64,000 nt of DNA from Jonesiaceae bacterium BS-20. Lineage in GTDB: Bacteria > Actinomycetota > Actinomycetes > Actinomycetales > Cellulomonadaceae. Below, piece by piece: positions 18,532-26,940 of this stretch. Every line of letters begins with the position of its first letter. Within the stretch, counting starts at the first letter, position 1. The stretch is from positions 1,550,001-1,614,000 of the forward strand of contig CP146203.1 in assembly GCA_039995105.1 (NCBI GenBank), read 5' to 3'. The notes beneath the pieces were generated by a model. The model ran no database searches and had not been told where the DNA came from. It saw only the letters and a program-made list of their open reading frames with translations. The translations under genes and the position numbers were made by a program.

Positions 18532-19905
18532 TCACGCAGCGACGAGTTGCAACTGCTTCTCTAGATCAGCGATGGCGTCGGGCCTGAAGCCTGACCATGC
18601 CATTTCCAGCCCTGTCGCTTCATCTTGGGCGATGACAACTGGTGCGGACTGGAACCCTCGCTCCTGCACCATTGCCATGGCCTTATCATCCTTGGTGATG
18701 TCTACGACGTTGTATTCCATGCCTTTCGCATCCATCGCTCGGTAGGTTGCGTCGCACTGGACGCAAGGGGTCTTGGAGTAGACGGTAATAACGTTTGCAG
18801 ACATGGGCTGTTCCTTTGTGTGGCGGTGATTAACTGTTCGCTCTGGCGAGCTCGTATTTGGTAAATGTGCGGGGGATTTCATCGTGGGGTAATTGTCTTC
18901 AATTGCATTGGCAAGGTCGTGTAGGTTTTCCTGCACAACACTTTCCAACCGTTTGAAGTTTTCTGCTCCACTGATGCCCGCCTCATCATTTCGACGTTGC
19001 ATGACCGCGAGCCGGTCCGCTGTGTCATTCATGACGTCCCCGGAATGCCCTTTGACCCATTCGAATCGAACTTCCGGCCGGTCCCCCATGTACATCAAGG
19101 ACCGTTGTAAGGATCGGCCCGCACGGGTGGGAGCTGCAATGTGCCCCTGCACAGCTTCTTGTGCCAGGCGGATTGCGTACTGTGAATCAGACCTGACAAT
19201 GAGGGTGCACTGGGCTCCGCGGTGGGCTTTTACTGCCGCCAAAATTGCAACCAGCTCAGCGTCACCGATGTCCATGCCTTCCACCATTCCGGTGAAGAAT
19301 GCCCCATCGTGACGCACCCACGCGAACCCGGCATGCTTGCGCCCGTTACGTTGGGAAGCGTCGGTGGCAACCAGGATTGGCTGCGGTACGCCTGTGACCG
19401 CTACTTGCCCAGCGTGAATGTACTTTTGGCACTGGTATTCGGTGAGTTTGGTTGCCACTAGCCCATTGCCTTCAATCGAAATGACATCAGAAGCTGGAGC
19501 TATCGAGAAGAGCGCGTTATGTCGCACGAGTTCCCGCATGGCCATTCGCAGTATGGGGCTCACAATCGCCAGGTTCACCATGAGGTCAACCTCGGTGGAG
19601 AATCTCTGGCGGATGCTGTCGTCAATGATGTCTAGGACCGGTCTTGCTGCGAGTTCAAACACGTTGACGTCTGGGCTGTGGTGTTCAACCTTGGTGACGT
19701 CCAGGTCGCCGGTCAAAATCATATGGGCGCCATCTCGGCACGTTACGGCACAAGTCCATGCAACGTATCGGGTTGCAACGTGGCGCATTACTAGGGTTGC
19801 CTGAAGCGGTTCAAGAACCTGCACTGCACGAGTTGGAGGGCTTGTTTTGCCCATGAGGGAGCTGAGGTGAGAAGGTTTCACCGCCCTGGTTGCTGTAAGA
19901 GTCAT
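18532..19905 (-). CDS. RNase HI domain protein fused in frame to NrdH glutaredoxin
   Basis: One open frame of 457 codons. Residues 1-150 are unassigned. Residues about 158-290 are RNase HI with the catalytic acids in VATDAS, GDAELVAIL, VRSDSQYA and DTADRLA. Residues about 368-457 are a full NrdH redoxin (CVQC motif, TKDDKAMAMVQERGF, WSGFRPD), the electron donor of class Ib ribonucleotide reductase. The joint (SPAHLPNTSSPERTVNHRH) is what an intergenic region would encode: it contains a promoter-like element and AAAGGAACAGCCC before the NrdH ATG at 18804. Free NrdH (18532-18804) and a fusion could both be made. ATG 19905 is 9 bases after the element. Confidence 0.75.
   Translation of the reverse strand: MTLTATRAVKPSHLSSLMGKTSPPTRAVQVLEPLQATLVMRHVATRYVAWTCAVTCRDGAHMILTGDLDVTKVEHHSPDVNVFELAARPVLDIIDDSIRQRFSTEVDLMVNLAIVSPILRMAMRELVRHNALFSIAPASDVISIEGNGLVATKLTEYQCQKYIHAGQVAVTGVPQPILVATDASQRNGRKHAGFAWVRHDGAFFTGMVEGMDIGDAELVAILAAVKAHRGAQCTLIVRSDSQYAIRLAQEAVQGHIAAPTRAGRSLQRSLMYMGDRPEVRFEWVKGHSGDVMNDTADRLAVMQRRNDEAGISGAENFKRLESVVQENLHDLANAIEDNYPTMKSPAHLPNTSSPERTVNHRHTKEQPMSANVITVYSKTPCVQCDATYRAMDAKGMEYNVVDITKDDKAMAMVQERGFQSAPVVIAQDEATGLEMAWSGFRPDAIADLEKQLQLVAA
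18865..18873 (-). promoter_or_regulatory. CCGCACAT element inside the RNase HI-NrdH frame
   Basis: CCCGCACAT lies in the coding frame upstream of the NrdH ATG (18804). The predicted start of transcription, 10 bases on at 18855, is an A. The leader then carries AAAGGA before the ATG. This suggests separate nrdH expression. Confidence 0.55.
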
Positions 19906-19914
19906 ATCGTCCCT

Positions 19915-19923
19915 ATGTGCGGC
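19915..19923 (-). promoter_or_regulatory. CCGCACAT element (spacer 9 to ATG 19905)
   Basis: GCCGCACAT, then AGGGACGAT, then ATG of the RNase HI-NrdH gene. Confidence 0.65.
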
Positions 19924-20058
19924 ACTGCGGCCTCCCGGACAGTAAGGCTCTTTCTGGGCAGTGAGGTGCCTTACGATTGGGCCCAGCTACGGCAACACCC
20001 GCCCCTTGGCCCTTTAGCAGGCAAGAAGCGGGTGCTGTTAAGCGTTGTGGTGTAACTG

Positions 20059-20661
20059 TTAACCGAACGTTGCTCGATCAATGCGTCGCGCTTGTTCCAG
20101 CGACTCACGAATATCGGACATTGCTGTATGCGCGGACACCTTCTCGTACGCGGTTACCGGCACCCGACGCTTCACGAACAAGTCGATGCTGGTCATGTCA
20201 TACATGCGGTAGTGCAGATGGCCAGCAACTTTGGGGAGGAACATTTCTGCAAAGTTTAGGTCGAGGCGCACGGAGTTCCCGGCGAGGCGGGCGGTGCGGG
20301 CGGTGGGAACCAGGCTGGTGATGTATGCGTGCAGCGCGGTGTCTACCTGGTCGACTGGTGTGGACCTTGTAGGGTCAGCGGACTTGTCCCAAAGTCCTGA
20401 GGTTTGGTGCATGTTCTGAACGTAGGGGTCGGCCATGGTGCGTGCTACTTGTAGGCGAAGGGCCGGCCAGTGCACGGCAGCTTCGAACCCGGTTTCATCA
20501 AGTAGGTTGTATTCCAGGTCGGTGACAAGGGCCGCAACTTCCAGTAGAAGTGTGCCGTCATGGGCGACTAGGCCAGTGGTTTCAACATCCATCCAGACGA
20601 GGAAGTCCACGTCTATGTCGTTGTGAAAGTAGTTCGGGTTCTGGCGTAATGCAGTGCCCAT
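20059..20661 (-). CDS. orn: Oligoribonuclease (DEDDh exonuclease)
   Basis: 200 residues. Exo I is in VWMDVETTGL, the middle motif in ARLAGNSVRLDLNF, and the C-terminal HTAMSDIRES supplies the DEDDh His and Asp. The YRMYDMTSIDLF strand is typical of Orn. The enzyme degrades 2-5 nucleotide RNAs to mononucleotides in the cytoplasm. ATG 20661 follows AAGGAG. It lies downstream of a structured-RNA region and the element at 21028, so it may share that transcript. It fits the nucleotide-recycling set of this backbone. Confidence 0.85.
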   Translation of the reverse strand: MGTALRQNPNYFHNDIDVDFLVWMDVETTGLVAHDGTLLLEVAALVTDLEYNLLDETGFEAAVHWPALRLQVARTMADPYVQNMHQTSGLWDKSADPTRSTPVDQVDTALHAYITSLVPTARTARLAGNSVRLDLNFAEMFLPKVAGHLHYRMYDMTSIDLFVKRRVPVTAYEKVSAHTAMSDIRESLEQARRIDRATFG

Positions 20662-20698
20662 CGGGACTCCTTGAGGTACGGGTTAAGAAGGTTTTACA

Positions 20699-20735
20699 CC
20701 CCACTGCAGGGAAGGCGCCTTCTCTTGCAGTGGGG
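20699..20735 (-). other. Strong hairpin before the oligoribonuclease gene
   Basis: Arms CCCCACTGCA and TGCAGTGGGG enclose the palindrome GAAGGCGCCTTC. There is no T-run. It is a processing or attenuation structure, or a weak terminator for the RNA genes upstream. Confidence 0.5.
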
Positions 20736-20743
20736 TGTGCTGG

Positions 20744-20815
20744 TTAACGTCCAGCGAAGCTTTTGTTATCGTCCTTCGCCTTGAACGGCTCCCGGCATTT
20801 GGGAGCTGTCGTTAA
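20744..20815 (-). ncRNA. tRNA-sized three-way-junction RNA candidate ending in CCA
   Basis: 72 bases on the minus strand. The ends TTAACG and CGTTAA pair, and CCA follows directly (20743-20741). Inside are a hairpin GCTCCC-AAATGCC-GGGAGC with a 7-base loop and a second hairpin GCGAAG...CTTCGC. This resembles a tRNA outline but lacks the TTCGA T-loop. It could be a degenerate tRNA, a tRNA mimic or chance. The call rests on pairing seen by eye. Confidence 0.35.
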
Positions 20816-20914
20816 TTGCCACTTTCACGACCTGTTCGTCTGTCAACGGGCAAACGTAGCATCGTGTTGGTAGGTGTAACTTCCCGGTTCAGCATTGGGA
20901 AGTTGTGACCGTCG

Positions 20915-20967
20915 TACCCTGCCAAGGATTCGAACCTTGTGTGGCCCCCAAAGTTGGGCGGCAGGGC
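20915..20967 (-). ncRNA. 53-base mini tRNA-like element
   Basis: The minus strand reads a 7-base acceptor strand GCCCTGC, one short hairpin region, then a perfect T-arm CAAGG-TTCGAAT-CCTTG, then the matching acceptor strand GCAGGGT and A. Only 21 bases lie between acceptor and T-arm, too few for D and anticodon arms. It may be a deleted tRNA or a tRNA-like RNA. No CCA is encoded. The element at 21028 lies upstream. A hairpin AACTTCCC/GGGAAGTT (20878-20904) follows. Confidence 0.45.
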
Positions 20968-21027
20968 TATTGCTCTTTCATGACGATGAGTGGTGGTAGT
21001 TAGGCGTGGGCGCCTGGCAATATGCTT

Positions 21028-21036
21028 ATGTGCGGC
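21028..21036 (-). promoter_or_regulatory. CCGCACAT element upstream of the structured-RNA region
   Basis: GCCGCACAT. The predicted start 10 bases on (21018) is a G and no coding start lies nearby, so it probably drives the RNA region and orn. Near-perfect inverted arms GCGTGGGCGCC (21004-21014) and GGCACCCACGC (21034-21044) flank it. Confidence 0.55.
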
Positions 21037-21078
21037 ACCCACGCGTTCAGTATCGTTTATCAGCAATCGTGGTGGGGG

Positions 21079-21273
21079 TTACACAAGGGCAGGGTCCCCT
21101 TCAAGGGATTCTTGCACGGCCTGGACCTTCATTGCTGGGGCGTCGAGCAGGTCCTTGCGAGTTGGTCCGTCAAGGCCTCCTGCCTCTTTGCGTCTGCGTT
21201 CGTTGAGGCGGGCACGGTTTTCCTGGGTGCGACGTTCAACGTTGCGTGCGTGCAGGTTGTTTCTGATCTTCAT
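21079..21273 (-). CDS. Small basic protein of unknown function, 64 residues
   Basis: ATG 21273 follows TTAGGAGCAGCAA, a good ribosome binding site. The product is highly charged (RNVERRTQENRARLNERRRK) and helical, with a Gly/Asp turn and an acidic end. It could be a nucleic-acid-binding or structural small protein. The promoter-like element lies about 60 bases upstream, so this gene has a conventional leader. Confidence 0.6.
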   Translation of the reverse strand: MKIRNNLHARNVERRTQENRARLNERRRKEAGGLDGPTRKDLLDAPAMKVQAVQESLEGDPALV

Positions 21274-21332
21274 TTGCTGCTCCTAACTAACGGTGTGAGG
21301 GTGCATGGGTGTGGCTTGGCCACACTTGCTTC

Positions 21333-21341
21333 ATGTGCGGC
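21333..21341 (-). promoter_or_regulatory. CCGCACAT element (long leader to ATG 21273)
   Basis: GCCGCACAT. The predicted start base 21323 is a G. The leader contains a GTGTGGC/GCCACAC hairpin before the ribosome binding site. Confidence 0.55.
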
Positions 21342-21355
21342 AAATCCCGGGAGGC

Positions 21356-22246
21356 CTAGAGCTCTTTGAGTGCACCAGCGTGGCGGTCGTACTCGCTAAT
21401 GGTGTGTTTTACGCGTTCACTGAGTTCTGCCATGGTGACTTCCTGACCGTTTCGATCTGCCATGACTGCCATAGCTGCATGCTGCACCTCAGTGTCACGG
21501 GCGGTCCCCTTTTGGTCGTAGCGTGTTCCTACCTTGGTGACCTGCTCCGTGGCCCGGTCGTATGTGATTGACCAGTACCCGTCTGCTTCGTCCCACTCTT
21601 CCTCGGTTAACACACTGTCAAGCTCGTCGGTGCGCAGTTCAATCTCAACGACTTGGCCGTTGTCAGTCAGGGAAGCCCAGCCATGCTCATCAACGTGGCA
21701 CAGGTTCTGTCCAATGATGACTTCAGCGAACCCGCCACGAGCATGCCGTGAAAGCATGAAGGCAGCGTTGTTTAACCCTTCCTTGGCATGGCCGGCGTGC
21801 TCCCATTTGTGGGAGATTACAGCCTCTTCAGGATGGTGACACGCAGCGGTGTAAGCATCTTCGTGCTGGCGGATAGTGACGGCTAGGGATTCGCTTACCT
21901 GGACGGTGGCTGCCGCTTTCACTGGACCTGGCCAGGCGTTGTGGCCGCCGCGGTCGCTGTTTAGCGTGATTGGAGCAGCCACCCACTGCTGGCGTAGGGC
22001 AAGCGCCAAGGCAATGTCCGGGGTGGTTGCCGGGTCTCGAGGGTGAGCACTCCCTTTGAAGCTGATGTCTTCATTGTTGAAGTTGAATGAGTCCCACTGC
22101 GGGGTGGGGTTCGCAATGTACCCGTCGTACTCTGCTGTGACGCGTGGCTGGTCAAGGGTGACTGCCGCTTCGCCCCTGTGGGAAGTTGCAAACTGGCCAC
22201 CGGAAGTTACCCCCGCGGGCACGCGCATGATCTGTCGTAATGTCAT
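21356..22246 (-). CDS. RVxAGV-tagged backbone protein, 296 residues
   Basis: Start ATG 22246 is 9 bases after the element; the longer frame to 22303 would read through the element itself. The N-terminus is MTLRQIMRVPAGVTSGGQFA, then HRGEAAVTL. The body has a His-containing middle (AYTAACHHPEEAVISHKWEH) and a beta-rich part (VDEHGWASLTDNGQVVEIEL), ending in a helix (ELSERVKHTISEYDRHAG). No known family is recognised. It shares only the tag with the other three proteins. Confidence 0.6.
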   Translation of the reverse strand: MTLRQIMRVPAGVTSGGQFATSHRGEAAVTLDQPRVTAEYDGYIANPTPQWDSFNFNNEDISFKGSAHPRDPATTPDIALALALRQQWVAAPITLNSDRGGHNAWPGPVKAAATVQVSESLAVTIRQHEDAYTAACHHPEEAVISHKWEHAGHAKEGLNNAAFMLSRHARGGFAEVIIGQNLCHVDEHGWASLTDNGQVVEIELRTDELDSVLTEEEWDEADGYWSITYDRATEQVTKVGTRYDQKGTARDTEVQHAAMAVMADRNGQEVTMAELSERVKHTISEYDRHAGALKEL

Positions 22247-22255
22247 GCTCAGTAC

Positions 22256-22264
22256 ATGTGCGGG
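22256..22264 (-). promoter_or_regulatory. CCGCACAT element (spacer 9 to ATG 22246)
   Basis: CCCGCACAT, then GTACTGAGC, then ATG. Confidence 0.65.
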
Positions 22265-22301
22265 CTCAGCTTTGGCGGGCGCTTCACCCTTGGGCGGGCA
22301 C

Positions 22302-22350
22302 AAAAAAGTTGGCTAATCCTGGCTCAGCGAACTGAAGCAGGATTAGCCAA
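22302..22350 (-). terminator. Rho-independent terminator of the nrdF operon
   Basis: 12-base arms TTGGCTAATCCT (22309-22320) and AGGATTAGCCAA (22339-22350), followed in the direction of transcription by six T. It lies 65 bases past the nrdF stop. Confidence 0.9.
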
Positions 22351-22414
22351 CCAGGTTGACCAAGAGTCAATTAGAACTGTGGACCGACCAAGGGCATTGG
22401 CAGTTCACAGTTGT

Positions 22415-23395
<981 letters not shown>

Positions 23396-23408
23396 TCAGT
23401 CATTCGTA

Positions 23409-23915
23409 TTATCTGGCTGCTGAGCAGCCAAGGTTGATCGTGGCAGTGTTATCCACGTACGTGCCTTGCAAGGAACTTGCACGCAGTATTTGGGCGTTCT
23501 TGGCCCCGTAGGCCACAAGGACTGATGGGGCACCTGCATTCGCGTGGCCTACAGTGCCGTCAGCTCGGTGGAACCTCAGCCGACCGTGCAGGAACAGCAT
23601 GGCGTCAGCTTTGCCCCATACTTGGTCAACAAAGCCAGCTGTTTCGGTGCGCGCAAAAATCAGGGCGATACCGTCGCCATGGGCAGCGAGTTTCTCCAGC
23701 CAGGACCATGTCTCTCGCCCGTACGGTGGGTTTAACCAGACACGTCCTTGCCATGGAGCAGCGAGGCCATCTTCGGGCAAGATGATGGACTTTCGGGCAG
23801 TCGGCCACCCCGGGGCCCCGCACGGGTCCAGGTCGAATGGCCCTAGTGGCTCAAGGATGTGCGGTGGGGTCAGCCACGTTGTGGTCATGGCCGCTGGACT
23901 GTGGTGCGTTCCCAT
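23409..23915 (-). CDS. Phage-type DNA N6-adenine methyltransferase (Dam family)
   Basis: 168 residues from ATG 23915, 15 bases after the upstream stop; ATG 23888 is an alternative. TTWLTPPHILEPLGPFDLDP and CGAPGWPTA are the typical opening of PF05869 proteins. VWLNPPYGRE is the NPPY catalytic motif and IALIFARTETAGF follows. It should methylate adenine using SAM, for host-restriction avoidance or replication control. No partner nuclease is adjacent, so it looks like an orphan methylase. Confidence 0.85.
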   Translation of the reverse strand: MGTHHSPAAMTTTWLTPPHILEPLGPFDLDPCGAPGWPTARKSIILPEDGLAAPWQGRVWLNPPYGRETWSWLEKLAAHGDGIALIFARTETAGFVDQVWGKADAMLFLHGRLRFHRADGTVGHANAGAPSVLVAYGAKNAQILRASSLQGTYVDNTATINLGCSAAR

Positions 23916-23929
23916 TCCAGTCTTGGCTT

Positions 23930-24409
23930 TCACTTGCTCTCCGAAGGTGTGTCGAGCTGAGAGGCTTGATCGTCTAGTCGTGCAATTCTTCGCAGGTGTA
24001 CTAGGGTCCCCCCTAGCCGTGCGAATGAAAACAGCGCCCATAAGCCCGCGCACGCAACAATGAAGAATGTCACGGACGGTTTACTGAGCAAGTTTCCTTT
24101 GGTCAGTTCGAAAGCAGTTGCTCCGATGAGGGTCACACCTAGGGTCAGCCAAATACTGTGTTCTACGTGCTTGCCACGAAGCTGTTTCAGAGCTGTCGCC
24201 CTTGGCCCAGTCATGGTCTTCCATAGGGCGTCCGTGAAAATGACCAACAGGAAACCTACCAAGATAATGAGCCCTCCCATCTGGGTCGGCATGGTGACCT
24301 CGTCAACTTCGAAGCGCCGGTTTGGTGCGGTTACCACATTTGCGATGAGCGCAGCGGCGGCAAGGTCCGTCCACAGTTTCTCGCGCCAGAATTTGAGTAT
24401 TGCTTTCAT
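23930..24409 (-). CDS. Small membrane protein, 159 residues
   Basis: ATG 24409 lies 10 bases after the promoter-like element, with AGGGGGAGGC between, so it has both a start-proximal element and a Shine-Dalgarno. About four hydrophobic segments (LAAAALIANVV, MGGLIILVGFLLVIFTDALW, SIWLTLGVTLIGATAFEL, VTFFIVACAGLWALFSFA) are followed by a charged tail. Function is unknown. It sits between nrdE and the methylase and may be first in the methylase-nrdF transcript. Confidence 0.6.
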   Translation of the reverse strand: MKAILKFWREKLWTDLAAAALIANVVTAPNRRFEVDEVTMPTQMGGLIILVGFLLVIFTDALWKTMTGPRATALKQLRGKHVEHSIWLTLGVTLIGATAFELTKGNLLSKPSVTFFIVACAGLWALFSFARLGGTLVHLRRIARLDDQASQLDTPSESK

Positions 24410-24419
24410 GCCTCCCCCT

Positions 24420-24428
24420 ATGTGCGGC
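24420..24428 (-). promoter_or_regulatory. CCGCACAT element (spacer 10 to ATG 24409)
   Basis: GCCGCACAT. This is the one close case with a spacer of 10 rather than 9. Confidence 0.6.
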
Positions 24429-24445
24429 AGTTTGAGGACAAGCAA

Positions 24446-24476
24446 ATCGCCCCGTCACGTTACGTGACGGGGCGAT
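24446..24476. terminator. Terminator hairpin after nrdE
   Basis: 15-base perfect arms ATCGCCCCGTCACGT and ACGTGACGGGGCGAT around one base, 15 bases past the nrdE stop. Confidence 0.8.
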
Positions 24477-24490
24477 AAGTTCAACGCTGG

Positions 24491-25522
24491 TTACAGCATG
24501 CAGGAGACGCATTCATCTACGTCTGTGCCTTCCAACGCTAGTTGGCGAATGCGTGCGTAATAGATTGTCTTGATGCCTTTACCGAACGCATAAATTTGCG
24601 CCCGGTTCAGGTCCCGGGTTGTGGCCGTGTCCTTGAAGAACAAGGTGAGTGACAGGCCTTGATCAACGTGCTCGGTTGCTGCCGCATACACGTCGATGAT
24701 TGCTTCAGCACCAATTTCGTACGCGTCGGTAGCGTACTGAAGGTTCTCGTTCGTCATGTGCGGCACTGGGTAGTACACGCGCCCTAGCTTGCCTTCCTTG
24801 CGGATTTCGATCTTGGAAGCGATTGGGTGAATTGATGACGTGGAGTTGTTGATGTAGGAGATAGATCCTGTTGGTGGGACTGCTTGCAGGTAGGCGTTGA
24901 ATAGCCCGAACGTTTGAACTTTCCCTGCCAGTTCTGCCCATTGAGTTTGCGTGGGGACTTGCACACCCGCTTTGTTGAATAGGGCTTGAGCCTGAGCGGT
25001 CTTGGGCGCGAATGACTGGTGCTTGTACTTGTCAAAGTAGGTGCCGTCCGCGTAGGTGGACTTCTCGAACCCTTCGAACGTCTCTCCCAGTTCAAACGCC
25101 AAGGTCATTGATGCTTTGATTGCGTGGAACGCGACGGTTGAGAAGTAGGCGGATACAAAATCCACTGCTTCTGGGGAGTTGTAGTGCACCCCTTCGCGGA
25201 TGAAGTACCCGTGCAAGTTCATTTGGCCAAGGCCGATGGCGTGTAGCTTGTCGTTGCCTTCGCGAATGGACGGCACCGCGTCAATGCTCGTTTGACGGGA
25301 TACCTGGGTCAGCGCCCGGATAGCGGTTTCAACGGTGCTCCCAAACTTGTCCCCTGCGTCCATTGACAAGGCAATGTTCATTGAACCAAGGTTGCATGAA
25401 ATGTCATGGCCGATGGTGTCATAGGACAGGTCTGCGTTGTACGTTGACGGTGAGTTCACCTGCAAGATTTCACTACACAAGTTGGACATGTTGATCCGAC
25501 CAGCAATAGTAACCGCGTCCAC
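24491..25522 (-). pseudogene. nrdE: Class Ib ribonucleotide reductase alpha subunit, C-terminal half only
   Basis: 343 codons match the C-terminal half of NrdE (about 700 residues in full): [47 protein letters not shown], and the final redox tail CVSCML. Upstream the frame meets a stop (TTCTAACGG) and all similarity ends at about 25525, where the Mau-like cassette begins. The N-terminal half is not in this window. The host chromosome may supply NrdE, or the missing half lies elsewhere after rearrangement. As read, the gene cannot make an active subunit. Confidence 0.85.
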
Positions 25523-25611
25523 AAGCCGTTAGAAGAGAGCTCTATGAACTATCGTCAGACAAACTAAAGACCACAGGATCGCTAAGTTACAAGATTTAGG
25601 ACGCTCCGCAT

Positions 25612-26166
25612 TCATGAACTATTGCAGTCTTGAAACTTGATGGGAATATCTACCGTATATCGCTGCCCAGAGGAGGGAAGAATTTCGATAGTGACACATT
25701 GAGCTTCCGTAACGTGGACAAGACTAGGGTACGTGTCTTCCGATGGACAATCTGGGAGATTTACTTCCGTAGTCAACCTGGAGTCAAGTTCCTTAAGACC
25801 TCCCCAATCGTTGGCCGTTGTAATGATTAGCCTCGCAGAATCAGGCGAAAGAATCCGAACCGTACCGCCCACATTTGGTGCAACCGAGATTGGCGCTTTG
25901 ATTTGAGTCGATTGCGTACCATCAGGATCTTCTGTCCAGGAGTCGCCACGGCTAGGGATTCCTTGATCCCAGCCGATGCTCCAGATTGGGTGCTCCGCTC
26001 TGGAATTTTCTGCATTGTTGGAGGGACCAAAGCCACTACCACACTCGATCTGAGCCTGAGTGGCCGTACTACTCGTTGCTCCCTGTGCACATGACGTCAG
26101 CATGGCCCCAACTGTTAGAACTACCGCGAGCAATCTGCATTGAGCATCGAGAGGCGGGGAGGTCAT
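25612..26166 (-). CDS. Lipoprotein of the Mau-like cassette
   Basis: 184 residues. The signal peptide has the lipobox AMLTSC, with Cys at about residue 26, followed by a Thr/Ser-rich linker and a beta-rich domain (RVRILSP-like strands, EAQCVTIEILPSSGQRYTVD) with a few Cys. I recognise no family. It is the last gene of the cassette and its ATG overlaps the stop of the preceding membrane protein (4 bases), so they are co-expressed. Confidence 0.6.
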   Translation of the reverse strand: MTSPPLDAQCRLLAVVLTVGAMLTSCAQGATSSTATQAQIECGSGFGPSNNAENSRAEHPIWSIGWDQGIPSRGDSWTEDPDGTQSTQIKAPISVAPNVGGTVRILSPDSARLIITTANDWGGLKELDSRLTTEVNLPDCPSEDTYPSLVHVTEAQCVTIEILPSSGQRYTVDIPIKFQDCNSS

Positions 26167-26921
26167 AGGTGGACAATCAGGCTGATCGACGCCGCCAATA
26201 CTGCAGCGCCTTCAAGGACTCCGAGGTACTTGACTTTCAGCTGGACCCAGTCTGCAGTGCGGGAGACATGTGCCCCGCTTTGTGAGTCTCGACGGGCTAT
26301 TACCCATGTAGTGGTGAGACGTCCAATTCCAAACCACACAAAAATTGCACTCGCGGTGGCTAGACTCGCCGAGGAGCTGTACAAAAGAAGACCAATGAAC
26401 ACAGGCGAAGCCATAGTGGTTAGAAAACCTAGTCCAATACAAAACCCGAAAACAAACATGTATTGAACTGATCCCCATGATTCCCAATGACGACGGACTT
26501 TCCACCCCCACGGCGCAAGTGTATTGGGTCTCAACACTCGAAGTGCACCGAAAAGCAGTAGTGAGCCCGCCACAATAGTGAGGGGTAACGATACAATTCT
26601 CCCAATACTCCAGATGAGGGTGGCAGTTGTAAGTGCTCCGAGAAGGATGCCTGCTGTATGCGCTGCCAGAGTTGGGGCATCCGCTGATGTAGTTCCCGAA
26701 CAGCGCATGGCAGCATTCCATCCACAATCAGTGCGGATTCCCTGAATTCCGATCAGGAGCGCAGTGAGCATCAAAAGTGCGGAAGCAACGAAATTTCTCG
26801 TCTCAGACAGTGCCATTACGCTTACTGCGATTCCAAGCCCGAGGCTCAGGATGGCTAAGAGCGTTGAGACAGAAGTGATTTGTCGTGAGCGTACGCCCAC
26901 ATGACTTGCCATTGTAGACAT
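26163..26921 (-). CDS. Polytopic membrane protein, possibly MauF/CcdA-like
   Basis: 252 residues from ATG 26921, 5 bases after AGGAG; ATG 26924 is too close. About seven membrane spans. The fifth, FGFCIGLGFLTTMASPVF, resembles the Pro-containing segment of CcdA/DsbD-type electron carriers. TDCGWNAAMRCSG holds two Cys in a loop. With MauD- and MauE-like partners, a role in moving reducing or oxidising equivalents across the membrane is plausible. Similarity is weak and other transporters are possible. Confidence 0.45.
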   Translation of the reverse strand: MSTMASHVGVRSRQITSVSTLLAILSLGLGIAVSVMALSETRNFVASALLMLTALLIGIQGIRTDCGWNAAMRCSGTTSADAPTLAAHTAGILLGALTTATLIWSIGRIVSLPLTIVAGSLLLFGALRVLRPNTLAPWGWKVRRHWESWGSVQYMFVFGFCIGLGFLTTMASPVFIGLLLYSSSASLATASAIFVWFGIGRLTTTWVIARRDSQSGAHVSRTADWVQLKVKYLGVLEGAAVLAASISLIVHL

Positions 26922-26940
26922 CATTTCTCCTTAGATTTCA

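Noticed and set aside
20812-21066. 84-codon ORF overlapping the tRNA-like element
   Set aside because: The frame runs through the promoter element and the tRNA-like RNA, has no ribosome binding site and looks like a shadow of structured RNA.
23855-23864. ATGTGCGGT near the methylase N-terminus
   Set aside because: One mismatch, inside the conserved PPHILEP coding region, with no start at the right distance.
24748-24758. CCGCACAT match inside nrdE
   Set aside because: It encodes the conserved NrdE stretch VPHMTNEN, so protein conservation explains it, and no start follows.
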